Shown piece by piece: positions 7,967 through 16,396 of a stretch of DNA of 64,000 nucleotides. Source of the DNA: JBCCTX01 sp965263105 (GTDB lineage: Bacteria > Bacteroidota > Bacteroidia > J057); the NCBI GenBank assembly GCA_965263105.1, contig CBDHGL010000003.1, positions 3,100,001 to 3,164,000 on the forward strand, written 5' to 3'. Within the stretch, counting starts at the first letter, position 1. Each line of letters begins with the position of its first letter. The notes under the pieces are model-generated. The model saw nothing but the letters and a program-made list of their open reading frames with translations. It was not told the DNA's origin and did no database searches. The position numbers and the translations under genes are program-made.

Positions 7967-7999
7967 AAGCGTCCTCCTATTTTGGAGGACGCTTTTTTT
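7967..7999 (+). terminator. attenuator terminator directly upstream of pheA
   Basis: AAGCGTCCTCC (7967-7977) pairs perfectly with GGAGGACGCTT (7984-7994) over a six-base loop, and a T run continues to 7999, five bases before the pheA start. A small competing hairpin (7940-7948 with 7952-7959) lies between the leader stop codon and the terminator. TAGGAG at 7923-7928, overlapping the last leader codons, can pair with CTCCTA at 7974-7979 and so could act as an antiterminator strand; this pairing is short and needs proper folding analysis. Confidence 0.85.
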
Positions 8000-8004
8000 A
8001 TTGT

Positions 8005-8892
8005 ATGATGAAAACACACATATTACACAAGCATCCAACTTCAAGTCGAAGAGTTGCTATTCAAGGGGTTGAAGGCTCCTTCCACGAAATTGCAGCCCAG
8101 CAGTTTTTCGGAGAGAATATTCCGTTAGAAATGTGTGATTCCTTCCCTGTTTTATTTAGGAGCTTGGAATCGGAAGTAGCAAGTTGTGGAGTTATGGCCA
8201 TCGAAAACAGTGTGGCAGGGTCCCTTTTACCTAACTATGCCCTTCTTAGGGAGTCAGATTTTTGTATCCTGGGGGAAGTATACCTCCGGATTCAACACAA
8301 TCTGCTAGTATTGCCCGGAGTTCAGTTGCAAGATATTAAAGAGATCCATTCCCATCCCATGGCACTGCACCAATGCCGAAAATTTTTAGGTAAATATCCT
8401 CATATTAAAGCCGTTGAAAGTGAAGATACAGCCTTTAGCGCCAAACAGATTCGGACTCAGTTAATGAAGGGAAGGGGGGCAATAGCTAGTTTGAGTGCCG
8501 CTAAACATTATACCTTAGATATCCTAGAGGAAGAAATCGAAGACAACTCTAGAAATTTTACCCGCTTTCTCGTTTTGGCCCATAAGACAGATGAAATTTT
8601 GAAGGGAATCACCAAAAACAAGGCTTCCCTTTGCTTCAACCTGGCCAAGAGTTCACAAAAAGTGGGAAGTCTCTCAGGAATACTTTCCATTTTTGGTCAT
8701 TATGACATGAATTTGACCAAAATTCAATCCCTCCCTTTACTGGGGCATGAATGGGAGTATTTTTTCCATATAGACTTAGAGTTTGAATCCTATGACCGTT
8801 ATGTACAGGCCTTAGATGCCGTTCGGCCCCTTGTCAGTGAATTGAAAATATTGGGAGAATATCCTCGGGGAGAAAAGTCAATTGTCAAATAA
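8005..8892 (+). CDS. pheA: prephenate dehydratase
   Basis: Converts prephenate to phenylpyruvate in phenylalanine synthesis. The 295-residue cytoplasmic enzyme has the dehydratase domain (about 15-195) with ENSVAGS (67-73), HSHPMALHQC (115-124) and the catalytic TRF triplet (186-188). A C-terminal ACT domain (about 205-290) starting GSLSGILSIF should bind phenylalanine for feedback inhibition; the usual ESRP motif is replaced by QSLP. Two ATG codons stand in tandem at 8005. The attenuator terminator ends six bases upstream. It is the first gene of the four-gene aromatic operon, and its 3' end nearly touches the aminotransferase. Confidence 0.96.
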   Translation: MMKTHILHKHPTSSRRVAIQGVEGSFHEIAAQQFFGENIPLEMCDSFPVLFRSLESEVASCGVMAIENSVAGSLLPNYALLRESDFCILGEVYLRIQHNLLVLPGVQLQDIKEIHSHPMALHQCRKFLGKYPHIKAVESEDTAFSAKQIRTQLMKGRGAIASLSAAKHYTLDILEEEIEDNSRNFTRFLVLAHKTDEILKGITKNKASLCFNLAKSSQKVGSLSGILSIFGHYDMNLTKIQSLPLLGHEWEYFFHIDLEFESYDRYVQALDAVRPLVSELKILGEYPRGEKSIVK

Positions 8893-8908
8893 TCAATTCT
8901 ATCGCTCG

Positions 8909-10072
8909 ATGATCATTCCTGTTGCAGATCGATTACAAGCCGTCGAGGAATATTATTTCTCTACCAAGCTCCGTGAAATACGGAAGCGGATAGCGGAAGG
9001 ACAAGATATCATTAATCTAGGGATTGGAAGTCCGGATTTACCTCCTTCACCAGAGGTACTTCAGACCTTAATTGAAGCTGCTGGAAAGCCTGATAACCAT
9101 GCCTATCAACCCTACAAAGGAGTTCAAGCACTCAGAGATTCTTTCTGTTCCTGGTACAAACACACTTTTGAGGTGAAGATGGATCCTGATACAGAGTTAT
9201 TACCTCTAATGGGGTCTAAGGAGGGGATAATGCATATTTCTAATGCTTTTTTGAATCCTGGGGATGAGGTATTGGTACCTAATCCAGGATATCCCACATA
9301 CTCTTCCGTAGCGCGCTTGCTTGGGGCGAGAATCCGATATTACAGCCTAGCAGAAGAGGAAGGTTGGTATCCCAATTTGACTCGATTGGCGGAATCAAAT
9401 CTAGATAGGGTAAAAATTATGTGGATCAATTACCCTCATATGCCCACGGGTACAGCGGGAAGTGCCAAATTATTCGATGAACTGATTGGCTTTGCCCGGG
9501 CTCATAGGATTCTCCTAGTGAATGATAATCCCTACAGCTTAGTTTTAAATCCAAGTCCGATGAGTATACTTTCCCGGCCGGGGGCAAAGGAAGTAGCGAT
9601 CGAATTAAATTCCCTCAGCAAATCTCATAATATGGCGGGGTGGCGTGTAGGGATGGTGGCAGGAGCAGCGAGCTATATTCAGCATATCCTAACAGTAAAG
9701 AGCAACATGGACTCGGGAATGTTTCTTCCGCTACAATTGGCTGCTTCAAGGGCCCTACTTTTGGAGTCAGAATGGCATGAACAACGAAACCAGACTTATC
9801 GTCAGCGCAGAGAGATTGGATGGGAGATTTTGGAGGGATTGGGTTGTAGAGGGAGTAAAGAACAGGTAGGGATGTTTTTGTGGGCAAAAATACCCGCTAA
9901 TCAGTCCTCTAGTGCAGATTTCTCAGATCGCATCCTGGATTCCCAGTCGGTTTTTCTGACACCAGGCTTCATATTCGGGCAGCAGGGGGAAGGATTTATT
10001 CGTTTATCATTATGCAACTCTCAGGATCGTCTGGAGGAAGCTTTACATAGAATTCAAAGGGCATGGTCATAA
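8909..10072 (+). CDS. class I/II aminotransferase, probable aromatic aminotransferase
   Basis: A PLP-dependent fold-type I aminotransferase of 387 residues from the chosen ATG. The frame is also open from a TTG at 8882 that would overlap pheA, but the ATG at 8909 gives MIIPVADRL, the typical family start. Visible are INLGIGSPDLPPS, the conserved NPGYPTY, the substrate-carboxylate region NYPHMPTG, and SLSKSHNMAGWRVG with the PLP lysine (Lys238 from this start). Its place between prephenate dehydratase and prephenate dehydrogenase suggests that it transaminates phenylpyruvate and hydroxyphenylpyruvate to Phe and Tyr; this is inferred from context. It overlaps tyrA by ten bases. Confidence 0.92.
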   Translation: MIIPVADRLQAVEEYYFSTKLREIRKRIAEGQDIINLGIGSPDLPPSPEVLQTLIEAAGKPDNHAYQPYKGVQALRDSFCSWYKHTFEVKMDPDTELLPLMGSKEGIMHISNAFLNPGDEVLVPNPGYPTYSSVARLLGARIRYYSLAEEEGWYPNLTRLAESNLDRVKIMWINYPHMPTGTAGSAKLFDELIGFARAHRILLVNDNPYSLVLNPSPMSILSRPGAKEVAIELNSLSKSHNMAGWRVGMVAGAASYIQHILTVKSNMDSGMFLPLQLAASRALLLESEWHEQRNQTYRQRREIGWEILEGLGCRGSKEQVGMFLWAKIPANQSSSADFSDRILDSQSVFLTPGFIFGQQGEGFIRLSLCNSQDRLEEALHRIQRAWS

Positions 10073-10935
10073 CTATCATTGGATTAGGATTGATTGGAGG
10101 CTCGCTGGCCTTGGACTTGCGGGCAAATGGGTTTGCTTCAAGGTTAATTGGGGTAGACCAATCGGAGGAGCATTGTGAAATTGCGTTGAAAAATCAACTT
10201 GTTGATGAGATTCTTACCTTGGAAAAGGCTTGTTGGGAATCAGATATGATCTTACTGGCCATTCCTGTTAGTGCCATAGCTGGGTGCTTTCCTGAAATTC
10301 TGACTGCTATTCCCCAAAATTGTGTCGTTATAGATATGGGATCCACCAAAAAGGAAATTGCGGAGTTGCTGGCTAATCACCCCAGAAGGGGAAGAGCTGT
10401 ATTGGCTCATCCCATGGCTGGAACTGAGTATTCTGGCCCCCAGGCAGCGGTGAAAAATTTATTTCACGGGAAAGCTGCCATCATTTGCGATAAAACACAT
10501 AGCGATCCAGATGCTTTGCATACAGCGGAGAGGCTCTTCAAAAGCTTGTTTATGCAGTTGGTCTACATGGATTCAACGGATCATGATGTTCATGCAGCCT
10601 ATGTATCCCACATCTCCCATATTTCTTCCTTTGTCCTGTCATTGACGGTATTAGAGAAAGAAAAGAGTGAGGCGAATATATTTAATTTGGCTAGTGGGGG
10701 GTTTGCTTCTACCGTTCGGTTGGCTAAGAGTTCTCCAAAAATGTGGCGGGATGTATATGAGCAAAATGCGGGAAATATCCTGGATGTTTTGGATAGCTAC
10801 CTGGAGAAAATGCAGCACTTCCGTGATTTGATCTCCCAAGGCGATTTTGATAGGACCTATGACCTCATGCTAGAAGCCAATGGAATTCGGAAGATTCTAG
10901 ACAAAAGTCTACAAGAAAGAGAGATTATTCTTTAA
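10063..10935 (+). CDS. tyrA: prephenate dehydrogenase
   Basis: Oxidatively decarboxylates prephenate to 4-hydroxyphenylpyruvate with NAD(P)+, the tyrosine branch. The 290-residue product opens with the Rossmann motif GLGLIGGSLA (7-16). DMGSTKKEI and HPMAGTEYSGP are characteristic of the TyrA family, and the all-alpha C-terminal half includes AAYVSHISHISSF. No ACT or chorismate mutase domain is attached. The start overlaps the preceding aminotransferase by ten bases, which implies coupled translation. The next gene follows after 35 bases. Confidence 0.95.
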   Translation: MVITIIGLGLIGGSLALDLRANGFASRLIGVDQSEEHCEIALKNQLVDEILTLEKACWESDMILLAIPVSAIAGCFPEILTAIPQNCVVIDMGSTKKEIAELLANHPRRGRAVLAHPMAGTEYSGPQAAVKNLFHGKAAIICDKTHSDPDALHTAERLFKSLFMQLVYMDSTDHDVHAAYVSHISHISSFVLSLTVLEKEKSEANIFNLASGGFASTVRLAKSSPKMWRDVYEQNAGNILDVLDSYLEKMQHFRDLISQGDFDRTYDLMLEANGIRKILDKSLQEREIIL

Positions 10936-10970
10936 TAATTTATATATAAACCGTAAACAACACAGTAATC

Positions 10971-12068
10971 ATGGATATTCAACAAATTGAAGATTGGGGC
11001 TTGGGTCTTCAAACACCCCTGGTAATTTCGGGACCCTGTAGCGCCGAATCCCCTGAACAGGTAATGGAAACGGCGAAAGGCGTTGCTCAGCACGGGGTGG
11101 GTATTCTACGTGCGGGCATTTGGAAGCCCCGAACCCGGCCTAATTCCTTCGAAGGGGTAGGGGCTGTGGGGCTGAAATGGCTAAAAGCTGCCGGCAAGGA
11201 AACGGGTATTCCCGTGTGTACCGAGGTTGCAAATGTCAAGCACGTATATGAGGCCTTAAGAGCTGGAGTAGATATCATGTGGATAGGGGCCAGAACCACC
11301 ACCAATCCCTTTGCCGTTCAGGAAATTGCAGATGCATTAGACGGGGTAGATGTACCTGTAATGGTCAAAAATCCGATTTCTCCAGACCTTAAGCTTTGGA
11401 TAGGTGCGATGGAGCGTCTCCTGAATGCGGGAATTAAAAAAATCGCCGCCATCCATAGGGGTTTTGCCTACTACGGAGAAAGTAAATACAGAAATAAACC
11501 CCAGTGGGAAATTCCTATAGAACTTAAAAGGCTCTATCCCCAACTGCAGGTCATTTGTGATCCTAGCCATATTTGTGGAAGGCGTGACATACTGGCAGCG
11601 GTTTCTCAAAAGGCTTATGACCTCAACTTCGATGGGCTCATGTTGGAATCACATCCCAACCCAGACAAAGCCTTGAGCGATGCCAAACAACAGGTTACTC
11701 CTAATGGTTTGGGAGAAATCTTGAATAATTTAGTTCGTCGAGATCCTAAGGGACATAATCAACAAGAACTTAGCCGTTTGGATTCCTTTCGGGAGATTAT
11801 TGACGATATGGACTATAAGCTAATCAATACCCTTGCTGAACGGATGCAAGTTGTTGAGGAAATTGGACGCTATAAGAAGGAAAAGAATATTACCATCCTT
11901 CAGGCAGACAGATGGAATGAAATCATTCGAGACCGGGTTCAACATGGCGTTCCCAAAGGCCTCAGTGAAGACCTGTTAACTCAAATTCTGCAATTGGTTC
12001 ACAAGGAATCTATTCGCCACCAGACGCAGATTATGAATGAGCAAGTGGGGGAAGAAGTGGGGAAGTAG
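10971..12068 (+). CDS. bifunctional 3-deoxy-7-phosphoheptulonate synthase / chorismate mutase
   Basis: A fusion of the first shikimate pathway enzyme with chorismate mutase, 365 residues, typical of Bacteroidota. Residues 1-260 are the type I (beta) DAHP synthase barrel: GPCSAES (21-27), KPRTRPNSF (52-60), IHRGFAYYGE (161-170) and DPSH (197-200). Residues 268-350 form an AroQ-type (type II) chorismate mutase helix bundle with LAERMQVVEEIGRYKKEKN. In such fusions the mutase domain also serves as the allosteric sensor for the synthase (established for related proteins). It is the last gene of the attenuator-controlled operon, so both the entry step and the Phe/Tyr branches are under one switch. 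Confidence 0.95.
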   Translation: MDIQQIEDWGLGLQTPLVISGPCSAESPEQVMETAKGVAQHGVGILRAGIWKPRTRPNSFEGVGAVGLKWLKAAGKETGIPVCTEVANVKHVYEALRAGVDIMWIGARTTTNPFAVQEIADALDGVDVPVMVKNPISPDLKLWIGAMERLLNAGIKKIAAIHRGFAYYGESKYRNKPQWEIPIELKRLYPQLQVICDPSHICGRRDILAAVSQKAYDLNFDGLMLESHPNPDKALSDAKQQVTPNGLGEILNNLVRRDPKGHNQQELSRLDSFREIIDDMDYKLINTLAERMQVVEEIGRYKKEKNITILQADRWNEIIRDRVQHGVPKGLSEDLLTQILQLVHKESIRHQTQIMNEQVGEEVGK

Positions 12069-12094
12069 TTGAATAGTCCATGGTCGATGCAGGC

Positions 12095-12246
12095 TGGCCG
12101 AGAATGGCTTTTCTGAGAAAGAACCTTCATTCCACTATGTCCTTTTAGGGCCAAAATGAGTCCTGGAGGGGCGAAATATCATCAGGTAGGGGAGTTATCC
12201 AAGGATATAATCCCCTAATCTGTATGACAATTTCCGTTCTCGGCCA
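12095..12246 (+). repeat. 152-bp dispersed element with inverted ends, copy 1
   Basis: The unit begins TGGCCGAGAATGG and ends CCGTTCTCGGCCA, which are inverted repeats of 13 bases with one mismatch. A second copy of exactly 152 bases stands at 55834-55985, and I count 15 differences (about 90 percent identity). An inner inverted repeat runs from TAGGGG to CCCCTA around 12187-12217. No open frame of note is present. Flanks on both sides carry GTCCAC/GTGGAC-type motifs. It fills most of the gap 12069-12377. It could be a miniature transposable element or a structured intergenic repeat; strand assignment is arbitrary. Confidence 0.85.
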
Positions 12247-12377
12247 CCCTGGATGGTCCACAGCTTGAGGTGAGAGTGGTGAGGAGGGAGTAGAAAGACT
12301 AGGCAACTAAGAACTCTCCCCTCTCTCCAAACACCTATTTGCTTAAACTGTGGACTGTCGACCAATAAACCAAACGC

Positions 12378-13670
12378 CTATTCAAACTCTATCCGAAACT
12401 GGGTACACCCGGGTTTAGGGGTGGAGAGGGAAAATTTACACTGATGATTGAGAAGAATTTCTCTTACAAGGGTAAGGCCTATGCCTTGCCCTTTGGTTTT
12501 GGTACTAAAAAAGGGACTAAATAATTTCTTTTGAATTTTTTCGGGGATGCCAGGACCGTCGTCCTGAATGATTAGGCAGCGATCTGCGGTACGGGTAGAT
12601 ATCTTAAGGTGCCCATGGGAATCTATGGCTTCGAAGGCATTTTTGATAATGTTCACCAGCACCTGCTCGATCTGGTTGCGATCGATAAAGGCGAAGAAAT
12701 CCTGGGTATCCAGGTCCCATTGCCAACGGATTTTCCTTTGTTTAGCTTCTACTGCATACAGGGTATATACTTGGAGGAGGAGTTTGTGCAGATCTTGTTT
12801 TTGTCTGGTTGGCTCGGGTAGGCGGATGACTTCAGCGAAGTTTTTCATAAACTGTCCCAAGTGTTCATTGCGTTCGATGGCTACTTCCAGGGCTTCTTGA
12901 TGGTCCGGTAAATTTTGCTGTTCCAGCGTTTTAGCCACCGTATGTAAAATAGAATTTATAGCCCCTGTGGAATTGTTCACTTCATGGGACATCATTCTAA
13001 TGACCTTCCCGTAGGCATTTTTCTCCGATTCCAAAATGTCTTCCGCCAGTTCCTCCACAATAAGGAAGTTCCTTTTAGCTGCTCGGTCGATAAATTGCGC
13101 TTTTTTACATTTGTAGGCATGGATGCCTGATACCCTAAGGATCTCCGAAGTCCCTACAGGAACCTCTGCCAAGGCTATCCCCAAAGGCCCAGGTATATCC
13201 TCTAACTTTTTCCCCAGGGTATCTCCTTCTGTAAATCCTGGTAATTTCATGGCTTCCGGATTAGCATCAGTTATAAATCCATCAAAATCCAGTATGATAA
13301 TGCCAACGGGGGAAGCCTCTACCAGATCTTTGAGAAATAGGTTTTGCTCTTGATTCAACACCCGCTCCTGCCTCAATCGTTCCATCATTTGGTTATACAC
13401 CTCGACCAACTGATCTACATCCTTTTGGCCTACAGGGACGAATTTTGTTGTGAATTCCTGGTCCTTCATAGATTCTACTCCACGGGCAATCAAGTTAAGT
13501 GGTCTCAGATAGGCACGATATAGGCGGAAAGAGAAAATAAGGGATATCAAAATAACTACCTCTGATGCAATAAAGTAACTGCGTTTATCTGGTAGAAAAT
13601 TGAGACTCATGATGATCATAATGACATGAATCCCCACAAAGAATAACAGAAAATTCAAACTAATTCTCAT
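12378..13670 (-). CDS. NtrB/NtrY-like sensor histidine kinase
   Basis: Inner-membrane sensor that phosphorylates the response regulator encoded just upstream. The 430-residue protein has two N-terminal membrane segments (about 3-26 and 32-52), a HAMP-like linker (55-105), a PAS domain (about 110-205), the phosphoacceptor His229 in MMSHEVNNSTGAINS, and an ATPase domain with NIIKNAFEAI (340-349), DDGPGI (370-375) and GQGIGLTL (394-401). There is almost no periplasmic loop, so the signal is probably in the membrane or cytoplasm. It overlaps the regulator gene by 11 bases and ends the seven-gene efflux operon. Confidence 0.93.
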   Translation of the reverse strand: MRISLNFLLFFVGIHVIMIIMSLNFLPDKRSYFIASEVVILISLIFSFRLYRAYLRPLNLIARGVESMKDQEFTTKFVPVGQKDVDQLVEVYNQMMERLRQERVLNQEQNLFLKDLVEASPVGIIILDFDGFITDANPEAMKLPGFTEGDTLGKKLEDIPGPLGIALAEVPVGTSEILRVSGIHAYKCKKAQFIDRAAKRNFLIVEELAEDILESEKNAYGKVIRMMSHEVNNSTGAINSILHTVAKTLEQQNLPDHQEALEVAIERNEHLGQFMKNFAEVIRLPEPTRQKQDLHKLLLQVYTLYAVEAKQRKIRWQWDLDTQDFFAFIDRNQIEQVLVNIIKNAFEAIDSHGHLKISTRTADRCLIIQDDGPGIPEKIQKKLFSPFFSTKTKGQGIGLTLVREILLNHQCKFSLSTPKPGCTQFRIEFE

Positions 13671-15033
13671 ACGGAATCTGGTGCTTTTCTAATCTCCTAT
13701 ACAAGGCCGCTCTCGACAGTCCAAGAGCTCTTGCTGCCTTGCTAATATTAGTTTTGTGAAAATCCAAGGTCTTGATTATCATAGCTTTTTCCAAATCATC
13801 CAGGGTCATGGTTCCCACAGCAGGCAGACTGTCAGAAGAACTAATGGCAGATGTGGATTGAAATTGAGCTTGGAAATCTTCCACATCTAGATGGTCTTTA
13901 GGACTAACAAGTACAGTCCGCTCTACCAGGTTTTTTATTTCGCGGATATTCCCAGGATAGGGGAGTTCCTTTAACCAATTTAAGGCCTTTCGTGAAACCG
14001 ACAATTCTTCGCGTTGGTAAAGGGACTTTACATTATTGAGGAAATGCTGAACAATTAAGGGAATATCTTCGCTTCGCTCCCTTAAAGCCGGGAGTTTCAC
14101 CTGGATGAGATTGATCCGATAGAACAAATCTTCGCGAAAGGTTCCTTTCTTTACCATTTCTACCAGGTCTCTATTGGTCGCACATACTACTCGTACATCA
14201 ACTTGTCTACTCCTGCTGTCCCCCAATACTTCGTAGGTTCTGTCTTGGAGGACTCGAAGTAGTTTTACCTGGCTATTGAGATCCAGGTCTCCAATCTCAT
14301 CCAGGAAAATGGTCCCTCCATCTGCTAGCTCAAAGCGCCCTTTCCGGTCGTGGTGGGCATCAGTAAAAGCTCCCTTTTTATGGCCGAACATCTCGCTTTC
14401 AAATAAGTTACCTGGCATTCCTCCCAGGTTCACTTTAATAAAGGGTTGGTCTTTGCGCTGGCTGTTCACATGTACAGCTTCGGCAATAAGCTCTTTTCCC
14501 GTGCCACTTTCTCCTTGAATTAATACGGAAGCCTCAGTTGGGGCAATCCGCCCAATGGTGTTAAGTATCTGGATAAGAGAAGGAGATTTTCCAATGATTC
14601 TAGAAAAATTATAGACTTTATCGAGTTCTTTTCTGCTACTAAATTCTTCTAAGGGACCTTTTTCCTTAGATAAAGTCAAAGCCGTTTTTACGGATTGTAA
14701 AAGGTGTTCATTTTTCCAGGGTTTTTGAATAAAATCTGCCGCTCCTCGCTTCATCCCTTCCACGGCCAGGGAAACACTTCCCCAGCCTGTAATAAGGATG
14801 ACGGGAACCTGAGGGAAGCGTTTTTCCAGTTTTTCGAGGAAGGCCAGACCCTCAGCTCCTGTCGTCTCCACCGAATAGTTCATATCCAATAGGATGAGGC
14901 TGGGCTTGGTTTCCTGGAATATGGCTTCTGCTTTAGCGGGATGTTCACACACCTCCACAGGAAATCCTTCCTGACGTAAGAGGAGTTTCAAGGAGGTCCG
15001 CACCCCAATATCGTCATCTATGATTAATATCAT
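13660..15033 (-). CDS. sigma-54-dependent response regulator, NtrC family
   Basis: Activates sigma-54 promoters when phosphorylated. In 457 residues it has a receiver domain (1-120; Asp7, Asp8 and phosphoacceptor Asp50, Lys104), an AAA+ domain with Walker A GESGTGKE (174-181), the sigma-54 contact loop as GAFTDA (221-226) instead of GAFTGA, Walker B TIFLDEIG (241-248), and a C-terminal Fis-type HTH (about 420-455). The GAFTDA variant is common in related regulators. Upstream on the same strand are five efflux genes, and a sigma-54-like promoter with a palindrome lies before the first of them, so this protein is probably their activator. Confidence 0.95.
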   Translation of the reverse strand: MILIIDDDIGVRTSLKLLLRQEGFPVEVCEHPAKAEAIFQETKPSLILLDMNYSVETTGAEGLAFLEKLEKRFPQVPVILITGWGSVSLAVEGMKRGAADFIQKPWKNEHLLQSVKTALTLSKEKGPLEEFSSRKELDKVYNFSRIIGKSPSLIQILNTIGRIAPTEASVLIQGESGTGKELIAEAVHVNSQRKDQPFIKVNLGGMPGNLFESEMFGHKKGAFTDAHHDRKGRFELADGGTIFLDEIGDLDLNSQVKLLRVLQDRTYEVLGDSRSRQVDVRVVCATNRDLVEMVKKGTFREDLFYRINLIQVKLPALRERSEDIPLIVQHFLNNVKSLYQREELSVSRKALNWLKELPYPGNIREIKNLVERTVLVSPKDHLDVEDFQAQFQSTSAISSSDSLPAVGTMTLDDLEKAMIIKTLDFHKTNISKAARALGLSRAALYRRLEKHQIPYEN

Positions 15034-15078
15034 GTGAGAAGGTTTTTCTTATTTTCCAATTCTCATTTATCCTTTCTC

Positions 15079-16326
15079 TTATTCCTCTCTCAAGGCTTCG
15101 GCTGGCTGAATAGTTGATGCCAACCAACTGGGATATAGGGCACATATCAGAACCAAAATCAGCAAAAAGACCGCGGCAAACGTCATAGCAGGAATAGCGT
15201 GCTCCCAGGTAGCTTCTGCATAGTTAAAAATAACAAATTGGGAATAGATCAGAAATCCGGGAATAAAGGATAAAAAGGTCAAAGCAAAGGCCTCGCCCAA
15301 TATTAGGAAGCGAATCTTTTTTCCAGTGCTTCCCATGGCTCTACGAATGCCCATTTCATTAAAGCGCCTGAGTACATTTTGCCAAAATACCCCAAAAATT
15401 CCAATGGCTACATTGGAAAGCAGAATGATTGCAACAAAACCTCCCATAACTAAGGCAAACGTAAATGAGGACAAATTGGCTTTTCTTCTTTTTTCGAAGT
15501 TTACCATGGAGGCTAATTTAATCCCATTACCTTTCTCATCCGTCCCCAGTGAGGCAAGGGACTGTTTAACGATTTCTTCCAACTCCTCCTGATCCCAATC
15601 AGGGCCAGTTCGGATGGCTATTCTGGTTCTGAACAGTTGACCCCAGGTAGAAACATTGGGATTGGATTCCAGTAATAATCCCGTATTTCTCAATCCCCCA
15701 CCAGCTATTTGCATCCTGAAGTCATTGACTACCCCGATTACCTTAAATTCCTTATCCATGTACTTGGGATAATTGTTTCCTTGGGGAATATTTATCTCTA
15801 CATATTGACCAATAGCAGACTGGGAACCAAATAAAGCTTTGGCAAGTCGTTCACTTACAATAAAAGGAACATAATCCCGCTGAAAGTCTTCTTCTGTAAA
15901 CCATCTTCCTTCCAGGATCTGGAGTTTGAATAATTCATTGAAGTCCAAGTCTACGTGAGTGAGATACATATCCGTATTTTCGACCCATAATTGGGTATAC
16001 CCTCCAGAAGTTGGAAAACCGCTAGAGGTAGAAACGGCCTTGATTTTTGGATGGTTTTCCAGGGATTTTTTTATCCCTTTGACTTGTTCGAGAATATTGC
16101 TTATTGCGCTAGTATCTTGAACATCAGCCTTTTCACTGTAGCTTGAAAGATAGACCATGTGATTGTCTTCTAGCTCAAAACCCATAGGGTAGAGTAGGGG
16201 AACAGCCTCTCTGTGGAGCATAGTACCAAAGAAAGAGATCATGATAAAGGCTATACATAGGGTTGTCATAACGAGAATGAATATTTTTCTCTTTGCCCAG
16301 ACGAGTTTGAAATAATGCGCTATCAT
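15079..16326 (-). CDS. MacB/FtsX-type ABC transporter permease
   Basis: A 415-residue permease of the MacB/FtsX fold: one membrane segment near the N-terminus (about 16-36), a large periplasmic domain (about 40-285), and three C-terminal membrane segments (about 290-312, 338-360, 375-398). The EMGIRRAMGSTGKKIRFL motif at the cytoplasmic end and the final STIQPAEALREE are hallmarks of the family. It probably pairs with the second permease at 16397 as a heterodimer driven by the ATPase at 17721, moving a substrate from the periplasm or inner membrane out through TolC. A 45-base gap separates it from the regulator gene. Confidence 0.93.
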   Translation of the reverse strand: MIAHYFKLVWAKRKIFILVMTTLCIAFIMISFFGTMLHREAVPLLYPMGFELEDNHMVYLSSYSEKADVQDTSAISNILEQVKGIKKSLENHPKIKAVSTSSGFPTSGGYTQLWVENTDMYLTHVDLDFNELFKLQILEGRWFTEEDFQRDYVPFIVSERLAKALFGSQSAIGQYVEINIPQGNNYPKYMDKEFKVIGVVNDFRMQIAGGGLRNTGLLLESNPNVSTWGQLFRTRIAIRTGPDWDQEELEEIVKQSLASLGTDEKGNGIKLASMVNFEKRRKANLSSFTFALVMGGFVAIILLSNVAIGIFGVFWQNVLRRFNEMGIRRAMGSTGKKIRFLILGEAFALTFLSFIPGFLIYSQFVIFNYAEATWEHAIPAMTFAAVFLLILVLICALYPSWLASTIQPAEALREE

Positions 16327-16396
16327 AATAATGGATAATTGTAAATTGAAAAATGAAAGAGTTAGTTAGTCCACGGTCGACTATTCAACCGTATAG

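Noticed and set aside
14355..14372. GAFTDA instead of GAFTGA in the sigma-54 activator as a sign of lost sigma-54 contact
   Set aside because: The variant is common in otherwise active NtrC-family regulators, and all other motifs are intact.
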